Shown piece after piece: positions 50,101-61,818 of a stretch of DNA of 64,000 nucleotides (the first letter of the stretch is position 1; each line of letters begins with the position of its first letter). The notes below the pieces were generated by a model, which worked only from the letters and a program-made list of their open reading frames with translations, searched no databases and was not told where the DNA came from. Both the position numbers and the translations under genes were made by a program. The DNA comes from Litsea cubeba (lineage: Eukaryota; Streptophyta; Magnoliopsida; Laurales; Lauraceae), in assembly GCA_012931725.1 (NCBI GenBank), contig WHSA01001271.1, forward strand, positions 214,400 to 278,399. Direction: 5' to 3'.

Positions 50101-50114
50101 AGGCTCTGATACCA
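50101..50114 (-). other. Primer-binding site of the minus-strand copia element
   Basis: The reverse complement reads tggtatcagagcct, the standard plant initiator-methionine tRNA primer site. It lies two bases from the LTR end (ccaaca on the minus strand at 50122-50117). Confidence 0.9.
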
Positions 50115-50116
50115 AT

Positions 50117-51900
50117 TGTTGGAAATAGGGTGGGCCTCTAGGATAGGTTTCAAAAACTTTTGGCCCCACTTGATGCAGGGATCAACTATCCAGAAGGCTA
50201 TAAAACCCATCCAATATCCATGTCCTCAATCTCAGCCATCATGATCAGTAAAACAATCTATCTAGAAGATAGAAATATCAACTAACAAGCATCCATAATA
50301 ATCTACAACATGTAAGGAAGTAGATTATACCTTTGGAGCTCGGTTGTGCTCTAATGGAGAAGTTACGTCTTTCTTTGATGATGAAACTGCTTTCACTAAT
50401 CAAATAGGAATCTCCAAGACCTCTTGATCTTCCACGCTATGACCAGTATCAGATCTCCTTTTTCTCAAGAAGATGGTGGGATCTCCAAGAGAAAACTACT
50501 AGGAACTCTAGGGAGGAACTAAAAAGAGAACTAGAAGAGGGAGATAAGAAGGGGCATGGTGCAACTCTTGCACAAGGGGGCCTTGGGCGTGAAGCCCTAG
50601 GGTGGGATTATTCATGGACGTCCAGGCTCCTTTTTCTCCTCTATATTTATCACTTTTAGTAAACCTCGTCTTTAACTAATTACAATAGAAGTCTTACTTC
50701 CATTAATTAGTAACTTACCATATCATAATTAGAAGTCTCACCTCAAATATGATTAGTAACTTTCAAACTCCTTTCTAATTAAAATAGAAGTCTCACTGCT
50801 AACTAAAATTAGTAGTCTACCATTACCACTATTAGAAGTCTTACTTCAAATAGAAATAGTAACTTTCCTTTTAGAAGTTCAACTAGAATTAGATACTTTC
50901 TAATAATTGGGCTAGCGTGGGGACCACTAGGGATTCCTTAGAAAGTTGGCTCCAACTGGGACACGCGACCCCACATCTCATGTTGTAATCCGGGCCCACA
51001 GTTAATTGCAAATAACTCCACTATATAAATGCAATTGAACCAGTCTTAGGAATATTACATAGAAGACCCTAAACTTCCACATTACCATAAGTAGGCCCCT
51101 CTATCATATCCATGGATCAATGGACCTATCTTCCAAACTAGATCCATATCTTATTATCCTTGAGCCCCAATTAACTTATAATGATCATAGGTACCTTTCC
51201 AATTAACTCTTAATCGGAATGTGTGCGCACTTACCAATGATAAATCCATTAATTGGCATAAGGGGATATTAAAAATAGATTCCATCTTGACCCTTGAATG
51301 TTCTCACAGCTCTACTACCACGTACCCCAAATCACCGAGGTGTTGACCTACAGTTGGCCTCACTCATTGGGGACTCAAAGCAAATGAATAGATAGAAACT
51401 TGAGTTCATTAATGTCTCAGGATTGAGAGTCTATTGCTAGGGAAATTATGAGAGCAGACCTTAAAGTAAAGACAGTGTTTATAAGGTGTTTCTCATGGTC
51501 CTTCAATACATCCAATGTACCAGCACTATAATCCAGAATCTTACATTCTGATGATCGAGACAAATCACACTATCTCATAGTGATCAAAATGCTGCAACCT
51601 TGTCAGTATGAGATGTCCAGTCTCATCACTGGTTGTGAAGATATTTAAGTATAAGATTTGTTACACATGTCTCCCATATGTGGATCTCATCCATACACAT
51701 GTGTTACATTTAATATACTTGTAGATTCTAATTCATCTCATGAACCATCATGTCATTCGTATTTGGTTATGTACGAGTATATAATAAATCACCATTCATC
51801 TCATGAAAGGAAGCATGAATATACTGATAAGTAAAGAAATTAATCAATTTATTATATCATCTACTGGATTGAATCCATAAAACTAAAAAGTTGATGTCTT
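50117..51900 (-). repeat. 5' LTR of the minus-strand copia element
   Basis: The LTR ends, in element orientation, in ttccaaca at 50117. Its start cannot be placed exactly without a second LTR; about 51.9 kb is an estimate, giving roughly 1.8 kb. It contains many short near-repeats of the type gaagtcttacttccattaat, alternating with tagtaactttc, at about 50680-50890. A possible TATA-like word (gataaatatag, minus strand) lies near 50650. No gene is visible in this stretch. Confidence 0.65.
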
Positions 51901-53189
51901 GTTGCCCTCACATCTCCCATCCTCAAGCTCAATCTCTCACTCACATTCTCATCTGATGTTGCTCATGATGTGGTTAATGGCACCTCCACCACTACTACAC
52001 TACATACATGTCTATGGAGAATGCATGTATTATTATTTATTATCAAATGAAGACATCCATGCATGCCATGAATGATGATGAAGATGATATATCATTACTG
52101 CTGAGATGATCTATCTGCCAGTATCTGATTTTGTTCCAATCCTTGATTGACCAGTCCCATTCCTTTGATTACAGTACTTTTGTCTTCTAGTGTTTGAAGG
52201 CCATACTTATACTATGAAGGAAAAAGATGATGGCCTGTTGATCCTTCAAATCATGGGATCTGGACCACATATTTAATTTGGCACCAAATCTGGAAAAGAT
52301 AAATAAAAAAAGGCCCCAATAGGTGGTGCAATGGACTCCAATCCTTTTGGTGGAATTGTGATCATTCACTGAAATGGTGAATAGAAACATAAGTATGATA
52401 CAGATTTAAAGTTGGTGGAACAGAAGTAAGACCACAACAATGATTTTGCAGACAAGCTGCTAAAACACAACAACTGATGATAGATAGAACCAGCACTACA
52501 AGAATAACGCTGAGAGAGATGAACATGCAACATTGCAAATGTACATTCTACTTTGGCTTCACTATTCCTGTTAGTGCAGGACACTTGGACTGATGATCCA
52601 TGCCAGACCATAGTGATTGGCTCAGCTTTGGATGATGTCCCAAAAAAATCTTCCAGACTGGAAAAGTCCAGCATCCATTCATTGGTCATTTGGTCTTCTA
52701 TGGATTTTATGTAGTCCATGCTTTCCATCTATCTCTTCACACTAATGGAAAAGTCTCCTACACTACCCCTGAAGATCCTCTCCTCCTCCCACCCCTGCAG
52801 GCCCGAAGACCCACATCTCCACTTTCGTTTTCAATATCTCTCTCCCCAAAAACCACCACCCCAGATTTTGTCCCTATGATAGAACTATTACAAACATCAA
52901 AGATGTGATTTTCCTCCAACATGTCGTAAAGCAAAATTTGCAGAAACATTTCATCATTTCAATTATCTAACATCAATTATTTCTTTCTCAAAGTAGAAGA
53001 TGTCTGATAGAATAAGCTGTCGTTTGAAAGAAAGAGAAGAAGAAAAAAGGAGATGGTGGTGAAAACAAGAGACGGATAGAGGATTAATTGGACAGAGATC
53101 CTTGTGTTTGGATTTGGTTTTCTTTCTCCTTTTTCCTCTTAATCATCAATTGTCAATCCTTTTGTATTTCCTTTGTTTTCGCATCTTCA
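51901..53189. other. Non-coding region with no recognised gene
   Basis: About 1.3 kb of AT-rich, apparently single-copy DNA. A minus-strand reading frame at 52728-52366 (120 codons, beginning MESMDYIKSIEDQMTNEWML) resembles nothing I recognise and has no supporting context. Purine-rich gaaagagaagaag sequence just before 53060 could be 5' leader of the exon at 53190, but this is inference. Confidence 0.5.
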
Positions 53190-53449
53190 ATGGCAGTCCA
53201 AGCACAATACCATCTAATATATTGCTTCTAAATCCAAACAGGTTGTTATCTTTCTTTCTATCTATCTATCTATAATCTTTCTTTTATCTTCTCTCTGTAG
53301 TGTCTTATTAAGTTATTATTATTGTTGTTTCTTTGAATTGTTGTAGGAAAGGTCAGGAGGGGAAGAAGAACATGATTGAAGGAGGTGATTATGCTCTGCA
53401 ATCACAACCAGAGGAAGTTCTCCATCACTCCCAAATGTTAGGGTTTTGA
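53190..53449 (+). pseudogene. 5' fragment of a BOI-related RING E3 ubiquitin-ligase gene
   Basis: Two pieces fit the N-terminus of plant BOI/BRG-type E3 ligases, which act in ubiquitination linked to cell-death control and gibberellin signalling. Exon 1 (53190-53241) begins MAVQAQY and, after one missing base near 53211, continues as SNILLLNPN. A GT...AG intron (53242-53346) follows. Exon 2 (53347-53449) reads GQEGKKNMIEGGDYALQSQP and ends HSQMLGF before a stop. This matches the family order MAVQAQ, then LLLN, then a Q-rich stretch, then SQML. The coiled-coil region and the C-terminal RING finger are not found downstream. It is therefore a truncated copy, or one with a first-exon frameshift from sequencing. 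The family call rests on recalled similarity of a short N-terminus. Confidence 0.55.
53262..53276. repeat. Short TCTA microsatellite
   Basis: About three and a half tetranucleotide units (tctatctatctatct) lie within the pyrimidine-rich intron of the BOI-like fragment. Confidence 0.7.
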
Positions 53450-53653
53450 AAGATGTCAGATGAAAATGAAGTTGATATTAGATCAAAAGAAAGGTGTGGA
53501 TTTGGGGGTTTGGGTTCATGGAACCAGATATATGAAAGGAGTGGAAAGAAAGAAGAAATAATCAGATCTGATTTTTTTTTAGAGGTGCAGCGAAGAAGAT
53601 GACCTTCCACCGTCAGAGAGAGCCGGAGTTCTAAGGAAGCCTCCCGGAATGCC

Positions 53654-53806
53654 AGAATTTGTAAATGCTGGAGCAAGGGCTAGCATTTAGGAATTCCACT
53701 TTTTTGGAATTCCAAAATGCTGCTTGCCTCAAATGCTGCGAATTCTAGTAAATGAACATAGAATTTCTGACTGGAATTCAGGAATTCACAGACAGCCTGA
53801 ATTCCT
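53654..53806. repeat. Two adjacent foldback (inverted) repeats
   Basis: The first foldback has imperfect arms of about 45 bp (53654-53698 and 53705-53746) around a loop of about 6 bases. The innermost part, ggaattcca against tggaattcc, is perfect. The second has 10-bp perfect arms, ggaattcagg (53773-53782) and cctgaattcc (53796-53805), with partial extension outwards. They may be the remains of a small MITE; no target duplication was found. Confidence 0.6.
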
Positions 53807-54525
53807 GTCAGAAGTACTTGGAAAGAAACAGGCCGTCTTGGGTGGAAGATGTTGTCTATTTTTATTGTTTTTTCTTTGGGAACAGTCACTAGACAAATAT
53901 TCCCCTATTAGAGCTAAACCACAATGGGGCATAGCAAGGCACCCCTTTCGTCATAAGACAAATCAGGTGGTGTTTACTTTCAAGGAAGAAAAGGCTTACC
54001 ATTCATTATTTTGCCGCCAATATATATACAGATACTTAAAAATGGACAAAGTATAGGTGTCTTACTGTATGCCAATGCCCTGCTGTGCCACAATAGAGTT
54101 TTGTTTTCATTTCCTATCCTTGCCATATTAGGGCATCATAGCTGCCACCTACTTGGACTTTGATAATTTCCTTGTATGTATTTCTCCCATCAATATCAGA
54201 TTCGGCTCTGGGCATCCACTATACCTACTAATTTGACTTTCCTACCAACAGTTTTTGTTCTCATTGGTCATCTTTCAACTAGCAAGATGGAGTTTTACAT
54301 TAGAACTGAGACTTTTGTTCTCTTCCTCAGTTCCTTTCTCAAGAGACTTTTTGCAATTCTCTGAGCAATCAACTTCTCTGTCCCTCTCCAATGAAAAAAC
54401 CAAAGTCCTTCTCATCTATGACTCTTTCTTCTAGTATTTTACTCTTTTACCAGCAGATTGGTTGTGATGGAATTGCAGTGGCAAAGGAAGAAGAAGTAGA
54501 AGAAAGAAAGAAGATAGGAGATAAG
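53807..54525 (+). other. Upstream region of the permease gene
   Basis: This is AT-rich, apparently single-copy DNA with no recognised gene. A pyrimidine-rich stretch (about 54360-54440) followed by a purine-rich stretch (about 54478-54520) leads into the first ATG with homologous context. It may hold promoter and 5' leader. An in-frame upstream ATG at 54391 would add 45 codons that look like leader rather than protein. No convincing TATA box was singled out. Confidence 0.4.
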
Positions 54526-54711
54526 ATGGAATCTGACTCTACAGGCCCAGGAGAGAAATCTGGGGTTGAAGACATTTGAAGAATTCATGTCCTCTAACAG
54601 TGGAAAGGGGACATGGAAGCACGCAGGCTTTCCATGTTGCAACGACGATTGCCACCCCGGCCGCCTATGCCCCGTTATCGTTCGCTCTTGCATCTCTTGG
54701 ATGGCCCATTG

Positions 54712-56607
54712 GTAATTCTCCTAAGCACTGTTGGTACTTTTTTAAGTCTTCTGATTGTATGAGCTATGTTGTTTAGTCTCTCAAAAGTTGTGGGTTTGAA
54801 GATAATATCCAGTTCTGTCATTTGATTGCCCATACCACAGCTATCTCAGATAGAATAAATTCAGATCCAAAAATGAAAAAGAAAAGGTTCTTTGGTTTAG
54901 TGGCTATCTTAGTCTTGGTGTTTAATGCAACCAGTGTCCTTCAGTTGGCAGTCTCATATCATTTCTGTCTCTTGTTTTTAATTGGGTAGTGGATAGAGTT
55001 TCATTTGGTTTAAGGACAAAAGGGTATGGGCTCATTTGGGTCTCTGTTAGCTGAGTGCAGATAGCTCAAGTTAACTTGGTTTACATGCTTGATTTGACAA
55101 GAACTAAAGGTGGACAGGGTTAGGTATTTAGATTTGCAGGTAAACTGATTGTAGTGCAACCAAATGCCTAGGATTAAAACACCACCTATAGTCCTTGTGG
55201 AATGGCAATAATAATTCGATAGATAATAGTTTTACAATACATATACGCTTAAGTGTTGAGAAGCTGAACACCCAACTGCAAGAAACCAATCAGCACACAT
55301 CATGCTTCTTCCTCCAGTATTCTGTAATTACAATTTGATTGTAGGTAACAACAAATGACCCTTCTCGTAGCATCAAATGGGCCCTCATAGGACTATGGAA
55401 ATTGGTTCTCTTGATTCTCCTTGGTCTTTTGATTTTCTAAATTGGGGTAGTCATGGGCTTGATCTTGCTTACCACAAACTTCTGAGCACTTTTTGGCCAC
55501 TCTATATTTCTAGGGTCCCAGGTAAACCTTTGAATTTGTTTGTCTGTTTTTTTCTTCCTTGCATGCCACTTTTAAGATTAAAATACATATATAGTCTTAC
55601 GCCCCTTGTGGACTAGATGGAGACAGAGAATCTGATTTTTTTATAAGGCTTGCAGTGGATAACTTTCAATGCAACAAATATAATAAATTAATCAGCTTTT
55701 ATTGTCATTATTTCTAAAGCATAGTAATAATTAATCTCAAATAAGGCCTCCGAACTGGAAATAACTTATTTTGAACAATTCACAGTTCGATTCACAAACC
55801 ATTAGCAAGCGATTCTGAGTACTATAAATCCATCAAAGGAGCTTACGCAAAAGTCCAAGCTACTCAAGAGCACTGCACCCCTATCTATTTACACTTGTCG
55901 ATGTCTAACTCCAACTGGAGTTGGCCCCACTTTAAGATTGATCACCAGTAAAACATGGATTACACTTTGGTTTTTATTTCAACCACATGTTTTACACATG
56001 ATTAGTCTGATGGTGGCCCCAACTAAGTTAAATTTGGCCCAGCGTAAATGTAAAGAAGAATAATTATTTTGAGTGGTTTGGATGTTACTGGGCTCAAGTG
56101 ATGGACTTATTAGCTTGGATGCACTATGGACTAGTACATCAAGCTTATTGAACTCAAACTCTGATTTGGATGAATTGAAAAGAAAATCAGTTGAACCTTG
56201 TTCATCAAATTTTCTAAGAAAGCTAAGTCTCGGATTGCGAATTAATCAAATTGCGAGACGGGTAACTATGGATTTGCGGAATTCATTCTTCTACAAAATT
56301 AAAATGTTCTAAGGTCACACTGCAAAGAAAGGATAAAAACCCTAGTCACTGAAGCTTAACTTCTATGCGCTTTTCAGCAAATGCTGAGGCTAAAACCTTT
56401 CTGACAAGAACTAAGAAAACCTTAGTCTTACTGTGCATGTGTTAGTTTAATTGATGGAAGAAACTTATGGAATGGAGAAATATTAACCATTCTTCATCAA
56501 CACTTCTGATTCAAATGTCTGCCCTTTTCTCTGTTTTCTTAATCTATCCTTCTTCTAAAGTTTTAGAACTATATCATAACTGATTCAATAAATATGTTTG
56601 AATTCAG
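54712..56607 (+). other. Intron 1 of the permease gene
   Basis: The intron runs from gtaattctcc to gaattcag and is phase 1, splitting a glycine codon. About 1.9 kb of AT-rich DNA shows no further exon, because exons 1 and 2 join without a gap in the family alignment. No recognised transposon lies within it. Confidence 0.8.
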
Positions 56608-56645
56608 GTGTGTGCATTTTGGTGAGTGGAACATTAACTACTTGG

Positions 56646-56886
56646 TGTTAATGAGGCCCAATCTCACAGGCCTAGTTAGGCCGAGTCATTGTGATCTAGT
56701 CAAAGCTTATCTGTACATACTTAGTTTGTTAGCTAATCTTTAGGATCTAGATTTGATTAGATATTGTTAATTGGCTATAATTAGGGATGTAATTAGGGCA
56801 TTCAGCCCCTACTTATATGAAACACAGTCGTCCCTCAAAGGGCACATCATTGAGCATATGTTTATGTTGTGTCTCTCAAATTGACA
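56646..56886 (+). repeat. 5' LTR of the inserted copia element
   Basis: This 241-bp LTR has TG...CA ends. A TATA-like word (cttatatgaa) lies near 56812, where a retrotransposon promoter is expected. It is followed directly by the primer-binding site. Confidence 0.95.
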
Positions 56887-56900
56887 TGGTATCAGAGCCA
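56887..56900 (+). other. Primer-binding site of the inserted copia element
   Basis: The sequence tggtatcagagcca immediately after the LTR matches the 3' end of plant initiator-methionine tRNA. Confidence 0.92.
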
Positions 56901-57680
56901 GTCAACAACTAGTCAGTTTTTTTCTTCAAATCCAACTTATCTTTGGATCCTCATAGTCATTCTTCTAAGCTCTGCCAAGCTCTAGAAGCCATTCAGAGAC
57001 CTTTTCTTCAGCCTGATCATCCCCGATCATCTCAGATCGACGTGGCCCACCTGCGATCATCTTCTTCCCATATCAGCGGAATCAGCCCATATTGGTCGCC
57101 CTGATTCTCTTATTATTATGACGAATTTTTCAAGATTTATGGATCATCAGAAGTAGGCCATCTAGCATTTTTTGTGATATTTCAGTCCTTGTCCAGCAGT
57201 TTTCATCACAGCCGTTCCCACTTTGTGGATTTTGATCCGTTTAAGTAAGACTTCTTCCAATAGCTACGAAAATACTTTGCCCTTCCATCCTCATCCTCTG
57301 ATCTGATCACTGATCATCTGGTGGGGCCCGCGGGAATCCTACCACTGATTGCAAGGACGTTTTTACTCACTATTGCACTGTTTTGTGCAATCTGGTTCTT
57401 GCTGCTGTTTTCTGCTTGCTGCTGCTTTTCTGCTTATCTTCGTTCATAAATAGTTGCATCAATCTGCTGTTATACCATCTACATCCTCAGATCTGTCCAT
57501 AGATCTCTTGGTGGGGCCCACATACACACATTCACAGTGACGACAGGATCGTCGATCATTCTGTATATTGTTTTTTTGGTGCACTGTTCATTCTGTACTT
57601 CTGGGAAATATTCTGACCATAGATCTTGGAATTGTTTCTGCGTGATTGGTTCTGCTGATTCATCTGAATAGTTATTACAT

Positions 57681-58521
57681 ATGGAGAAATCTGAAATCCA
57701 CTTAATCAAGTTCAATGGAAAAAATTATCCATCTTGGGCCTTTCAATTAGAACTTTACCTCGAGGGTAAAGAATTTATGGGGCCATATCTCTGGAACTGA
57801 TCAAAACCAACAGAAGATGAGAAGAAAAATTGGGTCCTGGAACACTAAAGATGCTAAGATCAAATCTTGGATTCTCGTGTCCATGGAACCACAGTTTTTC
57901 ATGAATTTGAAACCATACAGATCTGAGCTATGTGGGACTATCTTCAAAAAGTGTATCATCAGGGGAATTTTGCCCGACAGTATCAATTGGAATTTGAAAT
58001 TGCAAATTATATGCAAGGGACTTCTTCCATTCAAGAATTTTACTCTGGTTTCCAGAATTTATGGACCGAATTAGATGAAATCAAATACACAAATATCTCT
58101 GCACAGGCTCTTCCCGAATTGCAAATCATACTAGCAAATAGTCATCGGGATCAATTTCTTATGAAATTACGGCCTCAGTATGAATCTGTCAGATCTAATC
58201 TCATGAGTAGGGTACCTTCTCCATCACTAGATGAGTGTCTAAATGAATTACTGTGGGAGGAACAGAGACAATTGACTCAATCTAGTGTGCTCCAACAAGC
58301 TTCTCCTAGGTGCTATTGATGTTGCCTATAGTGTACCCACTTTCTATCAGACACCGAACTCATCAGTTCCTGTTGCTTATTCTACCAAAGGAAAGCAACC
58401 AAGCAGAGATATAAGTAAAGTGCAGTGCTTCAAGTGTCAGACTTTTGGCCATTATGCAAATCAGTGTAAGCAGCGGATCTGCAACTATTGCAAAGCATCT
58501 GGACATTCCATCAATGAATGC
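57681..58521 (+). pseudogene. Copia gag with two zinc knuckles, frameshifted
   Basis: Gag starts MEKSEIHLIKFNGKNYPSWA at 57681 and loses frame near 57773. The capsid-like middle is readable from 57930 (VYHQGNFARQYQLEFEIANY). After another frame change near 58300, two CCHC knuckles follow at 58426-58521 (CFKCQTFGHYANQC, then CNYCKASGHSINEC). Gag normally forms the particle that holds element RNA. About 0.8 kb of untranslated leader (56901-57680) precedes it. Confidence 0.85.
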
Positions 58522-58643
58522 CGCAAACATCCTCAGAACAGAAATCCAAAAGTCTACCAGGCGGATACTGCTACTTCTGGCACTATTGATTCATCTTCCA
58601 TATCTTCTTTGCACCTGCTTCTGCTGCTCCAGTTACCCCTGAC

Positions 58644-59096
58644 ATGATCCAACAAATGATTCTCCAGGCTTTTTCAACTCTTGGTATCTCTGGTAAAAAT
58701 ATCTCTCTTTCTCATTGGTATTTTGATTCTGGTGCCTCCAATCATATGACATCATCATCAAATAACTTCTCTACAATTAAACCATATGATGGACGGATTC
58801 AAGTTCATGCTGCTAATGGTACCACAATACCAATTACATCTGTTGGTGATATTTCTCATTCTCTACCCTTACAAGATGTTTTCTGTTCCCCAACTCTTTC
58901 TACAAATTTAATCTCTGTCGGTCAATTGGTTGATAATAACTGCAATGTTTCTTTTTCCTCCTCTGGTTGTGTGGTGCAGGCTCAGGAGACGGGGAAGGTG
59001 ATCGCGAAGGGGCCTAAAGTGTGGGCGTTTGTTTCCTCTTCACATAGTAACACCGAATCCAGATATGTCTGTGTTTGCTTTATCGGTTGTCTCTAA
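58644..59096 (+). pseudogene. Copia aspartic protease
   Basis: The reading frame includes HWYFDSGASNHMTSSSNNFS, with the DSGA active site at 58725-58736, which looks intact. It is cut off from gag upstream by frame changes and from integrase downstream by a stop at about 59094. Protease would release mature proteins from the polyprotein. Confidence 0.82.
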
Positions 59097-59790
59097 GAAT
59101 AATGTGCAGCTGTGGCACAATAGATTAGGCCATCCCTAATTCCACAGTTTTGTTATCTTTGTTCAAATCTGGTCATATTAATAAAATGAAATTTTTATCA
59201 TCCGATGTTTCTCTGGATTGCACCACTTGTAAGCTGGGAAAGAGTAAAACTTTTGCCTTTTCCATTAAGGGTTTCTTCTGCTTACCAAATGTTTGATTTA
59301 GTACATAGTGATGTTTGGGGTGTTGCACCAATTGTTCTCAGTCACAGTATAAGTTATTTTGTGACTTTCATTGATGATTATAGCCGTTTTACATGGGTTT
59401 ATTTTCTACATGCCAAATCTGAAGGTCATTGATGTGTTTAAAAAATTTCTTGAATTATGTTCAAAATCAATTTTAACATGTATTAAGGTTCTTTCGTACA
59501 GACTCCGGGGGGGGGGGGATATGTGTCCGCACAATTTCAGACATTTTCACAAGAAAAAGGGATTTATCCCAACGGACTTTGTCTCTACACTCCCAACAGA
59601 ATGGTGTTGCCAGAACGGAAAAATATCATCTTTTAGACATGTCAGGTTGGTTATTATTAGAATCCTCCGTTCCACCTAGATTTTTGGGCAGAAGCTTTAA
59701 CCATTGCAACTCATATAATCAACTGCCTTCCTTCTCCAAAACTTCAAAACACATCTCCACATTTCCGTCTGTTTAAAACTGCACCACATA
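59097..59790 (+). pseudogene. Copia integrase, with a 12-base guanine run in the catalytic region
   Basis: LWHNRLGHP near 59110 begins the pre-integrase zinc region. The core follows with LVHSDVWGVAP (first catalytic aspartate) and FVTFIDDYSRFTWVYFLHAK (about 59298-59412). At the place where copia integrases have the second acidic site, usually DSGGE, the DNA is a run of 12 g at 59507-59518 that breaks the frame. Downstream sequence matching QQNGVARTEKYHLLDM is in yet another frame. The enzyme cannot be made. Confidence 0.82.
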
Positions 59791-60339
59791 CACACACTTA
59801 CACACTTTTGGTCTGTGTTTGTTTTGTTCACTCTTCCCACACATGGAACGTTCAAAATTATCCGCACAATCTGTAAAATGTGCCTTTATTGGTTATGCTT
59901 CCCAACAAAAAGATTTTATTTGTTATGAACCCATCTCAAAGCGTATTCGGACTTCTAGAAATGTTATCTTCTTTGAACACCAGTACCTATTTCAGTCTTA
60001 TCCTGATTCATCTCCAGAACTCTCCTTTTCTAAAGTACCATCCTTTGATTGATGAATGTCTTCCTTCACCTCTGCGATTTCATCCGGACAAGGTGTATGC
60101 TCGTCGACAAGGAACAAATGCCACCACTTTACCTCTTTTGCAAGAATCGGCCCCGAATCCTGCTCCAGCATCAGATTCTCCTCCACTTGCTATTCGTCGT
60201 TCTTCTCGTCTCTCTCGCCCACCAGATCGATATGGTTTTTCTCATTCTTCATATTTTGCTACTTTGTCATCTGTTTCCATTCCTACTTCTTATTCACAAG
60301 CAGCAAAGCAGGACTGCTGGAGACAGGCTATGGAAGAAT

Positions 60340-61010
60340 AACTTAATGCTCTATAGCAGAACCAAACATGGGTTGTTGTTCCTTGCCCAGCTTCGGTTAA
60401 ACCCATTGGGAGTAAATGGGTTTACTCTATCAAATTAAGGCAGATGGTACTTTGGATAGATACAAGGCAAGACTTGTGGCCCTTGGTAACAGACAGGAAT
60501 ATGGCATCGACTACGAAGAAACTTTTGCGCCTGTCGCAAAGATGACCACAGTTCGCACCATCCTTGCCATAGCTGCATCTCAATCCTGGCCCCTTTTCCA
60601 ATTTGATGTGAAAAACGCCTTTCTTCATGGTGATCTTAAAGAGGAAGTTTACATGCGACTGCTCAAGGTTTTCCAAAACCATCCGAAGGACAAGTTGCTC
60701 TTTTGAAACGGTCCTTGTATGGACTAAAACAAGCACCCAGAGCATGGTTTGAAAAATTCAAGGATGCTTTTACTCAAGCTGCAGTTTCATCAAAGTCCTT
60801 CTGATCCCATCATTGTTTTTTGCATCAGAAATCTACTGGAATCACCATTCTTCTAGTCTATGTAGATGATATCATAATCACTGGCACAGATACAGCCATG
60901 ATTCAAGATCTACAATTTTTCTCTACATCAATCTTTTCAAATGAAGGATCTGGGTCCTCTGCAATTACTTTTTGGGATTGGAAGTTCATCACTCTGAGAA
61001 AGGGTTGATT
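60340..61010 (+). pseudogene. Copia reverse transcriptase, interrupted
   Basis: Open stretches show ADGTLDRYKARLVALGNRQE, YEETFAPVAKMTTVRTILA and FDVKNAFLHGDLKEEVYMR (60440-60660). The catalytic YVDD box is at 60859-60870 (LLVYVDDIIITGTD). Two stops by substitution lie just upstream (near 60340 and 60355), and a missing base near 60438 and further frame changes near 60660-60830 split the domain. The catalytic residues themselves are intact. Confidence 0.88.
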
Positions 61011-61740
61011 TTACATCAACATAAGTATACTATGGATTTAATTGAATCAGCAGGCCTGTCAACCTCAACACCAGTGGATACTCCTTTAGAACTGAATCTT
61101 AAACTCCATAGTGACAGTGGTGATCCCCTTCCTGATCCGACATATTATCGACAGCTTGTCGGTAGTCTTATATATTTAACTAACTACTCGTCCTGACATC
61201 AGTTATGCAGTTAACTTGATGAGTCAGTATATGACCAATCCCCATCATCTCCTTTAGCAGCTGTTCGATGCATTCTTCGTTATCTTCTTGGCACTTCTCA
61301 CAGAGGCTTGTTTTTTCCTGTTCGATATCCAATGACATTGACTGCCTATTCTGATGCCGATTGGGCAGGTTGCCCGATACTCGGCAGTTCCACACGGGAT
61401 GTGCATGTTCTTAGGTGATGCTCTTATTCATGGAAAGTGAAAAAACATGACAGTGTCTAAATCATCAACTGAGGCCGAATACCGTGCCATGTCTGCCGCA
61501 TGCTCCGAAATTATATGGCTTCGTGGACTTCTTGAGGAACTTTGCTTCTCCCAAATCTCTCCCACACCATTACATGCGGATAACACCAGTGCCATTCGGA
61601 TTATTGAAAATCCAGTGTTTCATGAGAGAACTAAACACATCGAGGTTGCTTGTCATTTTATCCGGGATGAATATCTCCATGATGTTATTCTCTACCATTT
61701 ATCTCCTCAAAGCCTCCTAAGTTGCTGATATTTTTACAAA
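61011..61740 (+). pseudogene. Copia RNase H, interrupted
   Basis: A connection segment (STPVDTPLELNLKLH) leads into RNase H: AYSDADWAGCP near 61350, then SKSSTEAEYRAMSAACSEII and ADNTSAIRIIENPVFHERTK (61447-61650). Frame changes near 61190 and stops near 61255 and 61415 break it. It ends shortly before the polypurine tract. Confidence 0.85.
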
Positions 61741-61807
61741 GCACTTCCTCGACCACGTCATCAATTCTTGACAGACAAATGATGCTGGTTGATTCATCGG
61801 CATCAAT

Positions 61808-61818
61808 TTGAGGGGGGG
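61808..61818 (+). other. Polypurine tract of the inserted copia element
   Basis: The sequence ttgaggggggg lies directly before the 3' LTR, in the position used to prime plus-strand DNA synthesis. Confidence 0.85.

Larger units (their letters stand above)
45609..51900 (-). mobile_element. Ty1/copia retrotransposon, 5' part, truncated at the array edge
   Basis: Read on the minus strand the order is LTR (about 51900 down to 50117), a primer-binding site complementary to initiator methionine tRNA (tggtatcagagcct, 50114-50101), a long leader, gag (about 48305-47400), protease, integrase and the start of reverse transcriptase. There the element is cut by the satellite at 45608/45609. The remaining reverse transcriptase, RNase H and the second LTR are missing from the window. 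All coding parts carry frameshifts and stops, so the element is inactive. Without the second LTR neither the target duplication nor the exact outer LTR end can be fixed; 51900 is an estimate. The gene order protease-integrase-reverse transcriptase is diagnostic for copia. Confidence 0.85.

Noticed and set aside
54391..54525. Upstream in-frame ATG as the permease start
   Set aside because: The added residues look like translated leader (FSSMTLSSSILLFYQQ) and have no counterpart I recognise in the family; the ATG at 54526 leads straight into plausible N-terminal sequence.
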